The translations under genes were made by a program, and so were the position numbers. From an uncultured Desulfovibrio sp. (lineage in GTDB: Bacteria > Desulfobacterota > Desulfovibrionia > Desulfovibrionales > Desulfovibrionaceae): 5,242 nt of DNA. This document shows, one piece after another, positions 1-4,490 of this stretch (positions within the stretch are counted from its first letter, which is position 1; each line of letters begins with the position of its first letter). The notes beneath the pieces were generated by a model. The model made no database searches. It was given only the letters and a program-made list of their open reading frames with translations, and was not told the DNA's origin. The stretch is taken from the NCBI GenBank assembly GCA_900553145.1, contig USCL01000256.1, forward strand, positions 1 to 5,242, in the 5' to 3' direction.

Positions 1-35
1 CCAGCCGAAAGCCTTCAGAGGAAAAGAGTGGTTTA

Positions 36-78
36 GGAGGGGGAAGGCCCTTCTTCAGAAGGGGCACCTCCCCCCTCC
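36..78. terminator. G-rich/C-rich hairpin overlapping the end of the terminase gene
   Basis: An outer inverted repeat GGAGGGGG (36-43) / CCCCCTCC (71-78) encloses a perfect inner repeat CCCTTCT (48-54) / AGAAGGG (57-63). The terminase stop codon (57-55) sits in the inner loop. There is no clean T-tract on either strand, so a classical rho-independent terminator is not proven. The architecture resembles the hairpin at the right edge of the window, which also begins GTTT followed by a G-rich run. It may be a bidirectional transcript end or only a GC-rich mRNA structure. I see no gene in the remaining bases 1-54. Confidence 0.4.
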
Positions 79-1647
79 CAGTCGCCTCTCGTCCTCCCCG
101 TCATCGCCCCACCCCCTCTCAAGCGGCATGCGGATGTAGGCTTCCCCCATGCTGACGAACCCGGTGGAAGCCAGACGCCAGAGCATTTCGAGCGCGTCCG
201 GCCCGTCGTCGTGATCGGCGCGGGGGAAGTGCCGCAACTGGTCGATGAGCGCCTGCTGCGAGGCGTGGAGCCGTATCCGCCCCTGCGCCATGTGCGGCTG
301 CAGCGACTCAATGCGCAGCAGCTTGTCGGCGCTGTTGACGAGCGGACGCACCGGCAGGGCCATCCCGCGTTCCGCCGCCCGCTGCACCAGCACGTGGGCG
401 AAAAATTCCTGAAACTGCACGGCTTCCACGCCCCACAGCAACGGATGGTGCACGTCATGCAGGGCGATCACATCCTCAATGATGCGATCCGGGTGGCGCT
501 TCCTGATGCTCGCCTCCACCACGTCGAGCGTCATGGTTTCGCGGAGGAACCCGCCGACGAGGATCGCGGAAGGGTCGCGCCCCGCGCCCTGCTTGCCGAG
601 CGAGGGGTCAACCGCCCCGAACAGCAGCCAGTCGCGGCTCCTGTCCACCCAAAAGGTGATGCAGCCGTTGAACGGGGCCTCGTCCGCGGACAGGGGATCG
701 TTCTGCTGCTCGGAATCGAAGGCTTCCCGATCCTCGGCGCGGAGGCACATGAGCCGGTACAGCGGGCGCGACGCGGGCCAGCTCACCTCGGCCCCGGCGT
801 CCATCTCGGCCCGGCGCCGGCGGTAGAACCGCCGGGCCTCGGACTCCCCGTGCGATGAGAGGAGGCTTTCCCATTGATCCCAAAGATCCATCCGATCCGG
901 CCAGCGCAGGATGGAGCGGAACGTCCGGGCCCTCCACAGGGGCTTGCTGAGCGTGCGGGCCAGCACGGAATCGTAATGCAGCAACGTGCCCACATAGACC
1001 ACGTCCATGCCGCCATCCGCCGCGCCGAGGTTGAGGACCGTCTTCTGAAGCCATGACTGGAGCTTGTCGCGCTGTTCCGGCTTGCCCACGTTCTCGTCGT
1101 TTTCGAGATCGTCGAGGATGATCAGGTCCGGGCGGTGCGGCCCGTGCCGCAGCCCGCGCATGCGCTTGCCCGCGCCGAGGGCCTGAATCTTGACGTTGCC
1201 CGGCGTGACCACCGTGCCCACGTTCCAGACGCCCCCCTTGCCCGCCGCCCCGGGGAAGTCGCGCTTCAACGCCTCGTTGAACTCCAATTCGTCCTTGACC
1301 GCGCCCAACAGCGACGCCGCCTGCTCCAGCGCGTCGGCAATAAGCAAAATGTAGTGCTTGCGCCCGGTCAGCACGGCCCACAGCACAAAGAACAGCGAGA
1401 CGAACGTGCTTTTGGCCTCCCCGCGCGGGGCCGCAATCGCCAGCCGCACACCTTCGGGCGCGTCCGCCATGCGCGGCAGCTCCGCATCCAGCCATTCGTG
1501 GAGCCGGGAATCCCCTTCGACAAGGCAGTAGTGGGGAAAATACGCCCGCCGGAAAAACGTGAAATCCCGCAGGGCACGCTCCCGGCGTTCCGCAGGGTCC
1601 CCGGCGGCCTCCGAAAACGCGGGAGAGCCCCGGCGCTTCCCCCCCAT
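55..1647 (-). CDS. terL: Phage terminase large subunit (packaging ATPase and nuclease)
   Basis: This 530-residue protein is the motor and nuclease that cuts phage DNA and pumps it into the prohead. The N-terminal ATPase shows a Walker A-like motif APRGEAKST (73-81), a Walker B LIILDD (175-180) followed by an acidic E182, and a probable coupling motif VGTLLHYDS (219-227). Typical linker motifs EVSWP (287-291) and EQQNDP (313-318) precede the RNase H-like nuclease. That domain's likely metal-binding acids are D347 (AVDPS), E408 (GVEAVQ) and D481/D484 (HDDGPDALE). The length is normal for the family and all key motifs are intact. The start is the ATG 1 nt after the preceding gene's stop, behind GGAGGG (1660-1655) with a 7-nt spacer. 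The last ~20 residues are a low-complexity Gly/Asp/Arg tail whose DNA is shared with the terminal hairpin. The identity is secure; the exact phage subfamily is not. Confidence 0.93.
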   Translation of the reverse strand: MGGKRRGSPAFSEAAGDPAERRERALRDFTFFRRAYFPHYCLVEGDSRLHEWLDAELPRMADAPEGVRLAIAAPRGEAKSTFVSLFFVLWAVLTGRKHYILLIADALEQAASLLGAVKDELEFNEALKRDFPGAAGKGGVWNVGTVVTPGNVKIQALGAGKRMRGLRHGPHRPDLIILDDLENDENVGKPEQRDKLQSWLQKTVLNLGAADGGMDVVYVGTLLHYDSVLARTLSKPLWRARTFRSILRWPDRMDLWDQWESLLSSHGESEARRFYRRRRAEMDAGAEVSWPASRPLYRLMCLRAEDREAFDSEQQNDPLSADEAPFNGCITFWVDRSRDWLLFGAVDPSLGKQGAGRDPSAILVGGFLRETMTLDVVEASIRKRHPDRIIEDVIALHDVHHPLLWGVEAVQFQEFFAHVLVQRAAERGMALPVRPLVNSADKLLRIESLQPHMAQGRIRLHASQQALIDQLRHFPRADHDDGPDALEMLWRLASTGFVSMGEAYIRMPLERGWGDDGEDERRLGGGRCPF

Positions 1648-1648
1648 G

Positions 1649-1921
1649 TCAGCGCCCTCCGGTGCGGATCGCGTCCGCGATGCGATCCAGTTTTTCGTCC
1701 GCCCGCTCCAGTCCGCCGAGGATCTGCGCCGTACGCTCCCGGCAGTCCTCGCGGGGCACGTAGCTCTTGTGCATTTCCTCGGCCAACAGGCACTGGCGGG
1801 CCTTGAGTTCGTCCACCCGCCGCTCCAGCCGGGTTCCCCAGTACGCGAGAAAGCCGCAGACCATCCCGAGCAGGCCGAGCAGCAGGGTATGGGCGTCGAA
1901 TTGCAGCGCCGCCTGCGTCAT
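1649..1921 (-). CDS. Small membrane-anchored coiled-coil phage protein, function unknown
   Basis: The 90-residue product has one hydrophobic segment near the N-terminus (about 11-30) and then a charged helical region (32-85) that looks like a coiled coil, with a central YVPREDC (54-60). Its start ATG overlaps the preceding stop codon by 4 nt and has GGGAGGG (1934-1928) at a 6-nt spacing, so the longer upstream reading frame is not used. One helix plus coiled coil resembles the small proteins (DUF2730-like in Mu, or spanin/holin accessory proteins) often found between lysis and packaging genes. A small terminase subunit would usually lie here, but those are soluble DNA-binding proteins without a membrane helix. 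I do not recognise a defined function. A role in lysis is possible from position only. Confidence 0.8.
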   Translation of the reverse strand: MTQAALQFDAHTLLLGLLGMVCGFLAYWGTRLERRVDELKARQCLLAEEMHKSYVPREDCRERTAQILGGLERADEKLDRIADAIRTGGR

Positions 1922-2511
1922 GGCTTGCCCTCCCGCCCCTTTTCCACGGCAAGCAGGGCTTCGGCCTGAGCGCGCAGTTCCCGGCAATAGCCGCCGTAAT
2001 CCCTCGCGTGGGCCAGAAGATCCTCCGGGCTGGCCATCACGGATGCCTCCGGCCATACCCCGGCGCCAGCGGCGGAGGCGCTTCCGGCAGCCGCGCCAGT
2101 TCCGGCGGCAGGGGCAATTCCTGCGGGGGCGGCGGGGGCAAGGCCAAGGGCCTCGTTGTACAGGCGCACCCAGCCAGCAGGCAGGCCAGCGCAATGGCGA
2201 GAAGCGTCTTCGACAGCACGGGCCATCCTCCTGTTAAACGCCTGCCGCTCGGCGGCAAGGCGGTTGCGGGTTGCGGAAAGCTCCTCCGCGATGGCGGCGG
2301 CCCGCACGGCCTCCGCTTCCAGCCGCTGCCGGGCGAGGCGTTCCGCTTGCGCGGACGCGGCGGCCAGCGCCTCGCGTTCGGTGGCGTGCGCTTCCGCCTG
2401 TTCCGCCAGTTGCGCGCGGCCCCGCGTTTCCGCGACGCCGAAGCCCCGGACATACCCGAAGGCACCACACCCCAGACACAGCAGCAATACGGCGAACACA
2501 TTCCTATTCAT
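1918..2511 (-). CDS. Rz: Rz-like inner-membrane spanin (i-spanin)
   Basis: The 197-residue product has a type II topology. A single N-terminal membrane helix (about 5-23) is followed by a long Ala/Glu/Arg-rich coiled coil (30-105), the motif HCAGLPAGW (106-114), an Ala/Gly/Pro linker (124-152), and a C-terminal helical segment with DYGGYCREL (171-179). This is the layout of an i-spanin, which spans the periplasm with an outer-membrane lipoprotein partner and fuses the two membranes in the last step of lysis. The start ATG overlaps the endolysin stop by 8 nt and follows GGAGAGGGG; an in-frame ATG 21 codons upstream lies inside the endolysin and precedes the membrane helix less naturally. The product is longer than lambda Rz (153 residues); the excess corresponds mainly to the linker, where another gene is overprinted. 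Sequence identity to known Rz proteins was not tested; the call rests on architecture, context and the embedded partner. Confidence 0.85.
   Translation of the reverse strand: MNRNVFAVLLLCLGCGAFGYVRGFGVAETRGRAQLAEQAEAHATEREALAAASAQAERLARQRLEAEAVRAAAIAEELSATRNRLAAERQAFNRRMARAVEDASRHCAGLPAGWVRLYNEALGLAPAAPAGIAPAAGTGAAAGSASAAGAGVWPEASVMASPEDLLAHARDYGGYCRELRAQAEALLAVEKGREGKP
2037..2219 (-). CDS. Rz1: Rz1-like outer-membrane lipoprotein spanin (o-spanin), embedded in Rz
   Basis: A 60-residue lipoprotein is encoded in another frame entirely inside the Rz-like gene, covering Rz codons 98-159. It starts at GTG (2219-2217), placed 7 nt after a perfect AGGAGG. Residues 5-17 are a hydrophobic signal sequence ending in the lipobox L15-A16-G17 before C18, the predicted lipidated residue. 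The 43-residue mature part contains 15 prolines, including five in a row (28-32), which is typical of Rz1. Lambda Rz1 is also 60 residues. The protein would sit in the inner leaflet of the outer membrane and bind the periplasmic end of Rz. A +2 residue other than Asp (Ala19) fits outer-membrane sorting. Because it is short, starts with GTG and lies inside another gene, automated callers would probably miss it. Confidence 0.9.
   Translation of the reverse strand: MLSKTLLAIALACLLAGCACTTRPLALPPPPPQELPLPPELARLPEAPPPLAPGYGRRHP
2227..2232 (-). promoter_or_regulatory. Ribosome binding site for the embedded Rz1 gene
   Basis: The minus strand reads AGGAGG at 2232-2227, inside the Rz codons for Asn94-Arg95-Arg96 region, followed by a 7-nt spacer and GTG. 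A consensus site with ideal spacing inside another coding sequence is what fixes the GTG as the Rz1 start. Confidence 0.8.
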
Positions 2512-3148
2512 GCCCCTCTCCGCATCCGATGCCGGGCCCCCACCCCGCTTTGCGGTACCAGTGCTGCCGCTCAAGCAGGATCAGCCGCACATAGCGGCGG
2601 TTTTCGCGGAAGCTCGAAGCACTGCGCCCGGCGTCGGCCTCCTCCACCTGCCCGAACCAGCGGCTTTGATCCCGGCCCTGCCGCCCCGCCGTTTTCCGAT
2701 CCCTGCCGACCCATCCGATGCCGCCGTTATACGCGGACAGCGTAAAGGCCATACGCTGGCAGGCGTCGGCCCCGTCCAGCCGTTCCCACAGCCACTTGTC
2801 ATAGGAAACGAGCGCCCGGAGCGCCCATCCGGGGTTGAACGGCGCGGGCCGCCCGGCCTCCCGTTCCAGATCCGGAACGGCCCGGGGCAGCCACTCCGCC
2901 GTGGAAGGCAGGAACTGCGCCAGCCCCTGCGCCCCCGCCGTGGACACCGTGCCGTTGCGCCACCAGCTTTCCGTGTGCACCTGCGCGGCGAACACCGCCA
3001 CGGGGGCATCCAGCCCCCATACCGCCCGGGAAACCCGTATGAGTTCCGCCCGGTGCCGTTCCGCCGCGCGCGGGATATCCAACGCCAGCGCCCGCTGCGG
3101 GAGCGGCGCGGACAACAGCGCCATCAGCAAGATCATGCGGATCGCCAT
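2504..3148 (-). CDS. Secreted lytic transglycosylase endolysin (SLT/GH23 fold)
   Basis: The product cleaves the glycan strands of murein during host lysis. With the start used here it is 214 residues. An N-terminal export signal (hydrophobic core 6-16, probable cleavage after R19-A-L-A22) is followed by a transglycosylase domain with catalytic Glu60 in HTESWW (58-63), the substrate-groove motif GAQGLAQFLPST (72-83), and AYNGG (139-143). ENRRYV (182-187) resembles the helix that closes this fold. The start ATG at 3148 has GGGGG 5 nt upstream and puts the signal peptide at the N-terminus. The alternative ATG at 3205 lies 2 nt after the holin-like gene's stop and would add 19 residues with a weaker ribosome site. 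A signal sequence implies Sec export, so the holin may time lysis rather than release the enzyme; a signal-anchor-release enzyme is the alternative. The stop overlaps the Rz-like start by 8 nt. Confidence 0.88.
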   Translation of the reverse strand: MAIRMILLMALLSAPLPQRALALDIPRAAERHRAELIRVSRAVWGLDAPVAVFAAQVHTESWWRNGTVSTAGAQGLAQFLPSTAEWLPRAVPDLEREAGRPAPFNPGWALRALVSYDKWLWERLDGADACQRMAFTLSAYNGGIGWVGRDRKTAGRQGRDQSRWFGQVEEADAGRSASSFRENRRYVRLILLERQHWYRKAGWGPGIGCGEGHE

Positions 3149-3207
3149 GCGCACCCCCGCCGCGATGGGGACGCCCCCAAAAGGACGCTTTCTCACCGTC
3201 CCCATCC

Positions 3208-3570
3208 TCACAGCCCCACGGACACGGCCACGACAAAGGCCGCGACCACGGCGGCGCGGCGCAGGCAGGCCATGACGAAAGGCCAGAGGTATCCCTTGGC
3301 AATGGCGAAGTCGGCGCACCGGGCCCGCACGGCCCCGGGCGCGCGCTTCCAGTCTTCGTCAAGATAGGAGTCGGGCGTGGCGAAGGGGAACACCGCCACA
3401 TCGAAGAACATGCCCAAGATGGCGGCAAGCATGACGAGGGCCAGCTTGTACAGGACGACGGGCACCTGCGCCGGGCTGACCAGCAGCAAGACGACCTGAA
3501 GCCCCAGCGCAGCCAGCCCGAAGAACAGCAGCCGCCAGCGGGGGCGGAGAAGCAGCCTGAAGAATCCCAT
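3208..3570 (-). CDS. Holin-like three-helix membrane protein
   Basis: The 120-residue product is mostly hydrophobic, with likely membrane helices at about 13-32, 40-63 and 104-119. A short soluble stretch (65-90) contains the acidic/aromatic segment YLDEDWKR (69-76), and the N-terminus is basic (RLLLRPRWR). It is immediately upstream of the endolysin and spanins, the usual place for a holin, which forms inner-membrane lesions that trigger lysis. The start ATG at 3570 has AGGAGG 4 nt upstream; an upstream in-frame ATG at 3603 has no comparable site. The segment ending helix 2 (LGMFFDVAVFPF) resembles putative holins of Mu-like phages as I recall them, but I cannot confirm family membership. 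The membrane-protein call is secure; holin function is inferred from size, topology and neighbours. Confidence 0.78.
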   Translation of the reverse strand: MGFFRLLLRPRWRLLFFGLAALGLQVVLLLVSPAQVPVVLYKLALVMLAAILGMFFDVAVFPFATPDSYLDEDWKRAPGAVRARCADFAIAKGYLWPFVMACLRRAAVVAAFVVAVSVGL

Positions 3571-3590
3571 AAGACCTCCTGTGGTATGGC

Positions 3591-3611
3591 GCGGGACCGT
3601 CATCGGCCCGC
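3591..3611. other. Strong GC hairpin in the gap between the activator and the holin-like gene
   Basis: GCGGGACCG (3591-3599) pairs with CGGCCCGC (3604-3611), giving eight base pairs with one bulged A and a TCAT loop. No T-run follows on either strand, so it is probably not an intrinsic terminator. It lies in the 88-bp gap (3571-3658), the only sizeable gap in the leftward genes apart from the one before the endolysin, where a late promoter or leader structure could sit. I do not see a convincing -35/-10 pair in this gap, as expected if the promoter needs an activator. Confidence 0.4.
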
Positions 3612-3658
3612 AAGACGTACCATGCCCGAAAGGAGGCCTCAGGAAAGATTGAAGGATG

Positions 3659-4171
3659 TCAGCACCTCGCGCTGGAGCGGGGAGCGTGGCGCGCGGCGGC
3701 GCAGGCCGCCATATCCGGCCTCACCGGGCCGGATTTTTTCAAGATGCGCCAGATCTGGCGATCGGACAGCCCGTGCCGCACGGCGAGCACGGACACCAGC
3801 GCGCGTTCGGAAAGGCCTTCCCGGGCCAGCTCGTCGCGCTCAAGGCTGATGTTCCTATCCCGCGTGTCCACAAAGGCTTGGCGGCAGGTAGGGATATACA
3901 GCGTCGTGCCGCCGTAGCGCCCGATCAGCTTGGTGGCCTGTTCGCGACCGACGATCTGCACTAATTTTTCACGCTGCTCCTGCCCGCGCAGCGTCATGCC
4001 GAGCGGAACCGCAAAACTCGTCCCGCCCTTGGCCCTGATGAGCTCGATCGCCGCCGGAAGGCCAATCAGTTCAACCAATTCGTTTACGCCCTGCCCACGT
4101 GTCCGGGCCTGCCCGGAAAACATTCCCGAAGACGCGTTGCGCCGCTCCCGATTCTGCGCCATGTGTTCCAT
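3659..4171 (-). CDS. Mor/C-family transcription activator of phage late genes
   Basis: The 170-residue product matches the Mor/C family of Mu-like phages, which bind as dimers next to a promoter with a poor -35 and recruit RNA polymerase. The core motif IVGREQATKLIGRYGG (73-88) followed by TTLYIP (89-94) corresponds to the dimerisation domain and its beta strand. A C-terminal helix-turn-helix follows at about 119-145 (LSERALVSVLAVRHGLSDRQ region). An additional copy of the motif occurs at 31-56 (ELVELIGLPAAIELIRAKGG then TSFAVP), so the protein is longer than Mu Mor (129 residues). The start ATG at 4171 has AGGGA (4181-4177) 5 nt upstream. It is divergent from the repressor and heads the leftward lysis/packaging genes, its likely targets. 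The last ~20 residues (Ala/Arg-rich) lie beyond the fold and overlap a hairpin. Whether it acts as Mor or as C cannot be decided from the sequence. Confidence 0.9.
   Translation of the reverse strand: MEHMAQNRERRNASSGMFSGQARTRGQGVNELVELIGLPAAIELIRAKGGTSFAVPLGMTLRGQEQREKLVQIVGREQATKLIGRYGGTTLYIPTCRQAFVDTRDRNISLERDELAREGLSERALVSVLAVRHGLSDRQIWRILKKSGPVRPDMAACAAARHAPRSSARC
3713..3739 (+). terminator. Rho-independent terminator-like hairpin, antisense within the activator gene
   Basis: ATCCGGCC (3713-3720) and GGCCGGAT (3727-3734) form a perfect 8-bp stem with a TCACCG loop, directly followed on the plus strand by T3734-T3739. This is the form of an intrinsic terminator for rightward transcription, yet every gene to its left runs leftward. 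On the minus strand it lies in the activator's codons for about residues 145-153 and has no trailing T-run, so it should not stop the activator's own mRNA. It may limit antisense transcription or be coincidental. Confidence 0.5.
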
Positions 4172-4229
4172 ATGAATCCCTATAGGTAAAAGATGGGCCT
4201 CTCCGCCTCATGGGGAAAGGCATGGAAAA

Positions 4230-4251
4230 CAATGCCCTTGGGCACGCATTG
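4230..4251. repeat. Inverted repeat in the activator leader
   Basis: CAATGC (4230-4235) and GCATTG (4246-4251) are perfectly inverted around a 10-base spacer. Transcripts of the activator starting in the AT-rich zone would carry this hairpin in their 5' leader, about 60 bases before the start codon. It could equally be a protein-binding site. Confidence 0.35.
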
Positions 4252-4349
4252 CCTGAAAACGCGCGACGCGGGGCCCTGACCGAATTGTTGACCGGATAGC
4301 TTGGTGAAGGTAAAGAAAAGAGGTTGTACACGACCGTTCGCAAAACGAT

Positions 4350-4395
4350 CTTTACGTCAAAATCGGTTCTTTTACAATTGTTTTTTGACGCAAAA
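4350..4395. repeat. Candidate repressor operators: inverted pair of a 13-bp motif
   Basis: CTTTACGTCAAAA on the plus strand (4350-4362) and TTTTGCGTCAAAA on the minus strand (4395-4383) agree at 11 of 13 positions. They face each other across 20 bp, which contain the palindrome ACAATTGT just left of the second copy. A third, less exact relative (TTAACGGTCAAAA) lies at 4410-4422. Repeated sites in the only AT-rich stretch, between divergent repressor and activator genes, are what phage operators look like. Binding is inferred. Confidence 0.5.
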
Positions 4396-4404
4396 ACTTA
4401 TTTA

Positions 4405-4432
4405 TTGACTTAACGGTCAAAAACATTACAAC
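4405..4432 (+). promoter_or_regulatory. Probable repressor promoter with overlapping operator
   Basis: A -35-like TTGACT (4405-4410) and a -10-like TACAAC (4427-4432) are separated by 16 bp and would start transcription around 4440, giving a leader of about 50 bases. TTGAC (4405-4409) also forms an inverted repeat with GTCAA (4416-4420), spaced by 6 bp, so a dimer bound there would cover the -35 element. This suggests autoregulation. The -10 is a modest match, so the exact promoter is tentative. Confidence 0.45.
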
Positions 4433-4490
4433 ATTTCTTTACGATCCCCGTTCACATCAACCCGGAGCGCCCCCACGGCGCAGAGACGCC

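Larger units (their letters stand above)
4172..4490. promoter_or_regulatory. Divergent regulatory region between the activator and the repressor
   Basis: This 319-bp gap contains no credible gene. Its left part (to ~4300) is GC-rich like the genes. Its right part (~4305-4445) is sharply AT-rich, as expected for promoters and repressor sites. It contains related inverted motifs around GTCAAAA, CGGTCA half-sites at 4414-4419 (+), 4294-4289 (-) and 4282-4277 (-), and the motif CTTTACG twice (4350-4356 and 4437-4443). By analogy with other phage switches it should carry the repressor promoter, its operators and the activator promoter. I could place a plausible promoter only for the repressor. Confidence 0.7.

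Noticed and set aside
211..858. Plus-strand reading frame of 215 codons opposite the terminase gene
   Set aside because: No recognisable motif, skewed Arg/Pro/Gly/His composition, and the opposite strand encodes an intact terminase nuclease domain.
608..1495. Minus-strand reading frame of 295 codons overlapping the terminase in another frame
   Set aside because: Gly/Arg/Ala-rich shadow of the terminase ATPase region with no domain and no start signal.
1922..2194. N-terminal extension of the 90-residue membrane protein
   Set aside because: The added residues are Arg/Gly/Pro-rich shadow sequence overlapping Rz and Rz1; the ATG at 1921 has a strong ribosome site and a 4-nt coupled overlap.
2220..2501. 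The upstream extension of the Rz1 frame to its first ATG
   Set aside because: The extension is an Arg/Pro-rich shadow of Rz that would bury the lipoprotein signal; the internal GTG behind AGGAGG is the sensible start.
2156..3367. Long plus-strand reading frame (403 codons) opposite the spanin, endolysin and holin-like genes
   Set aside because: Its product is Arg/Ala/Pro-rich without domains, it lacks a ribosome site, and it is antisense to four genes with clear motifs; long antisense frames are expected in GC-rich DNA.
4071..4343. Minus-strand 90-codon reading frame extending from the regulatory region into the activator gene
   Set aside because: It overlaps the activator start in another frame, has no good ribosome site and no recognisable motif; the AT-rich sequence fits regulatory DNA better.
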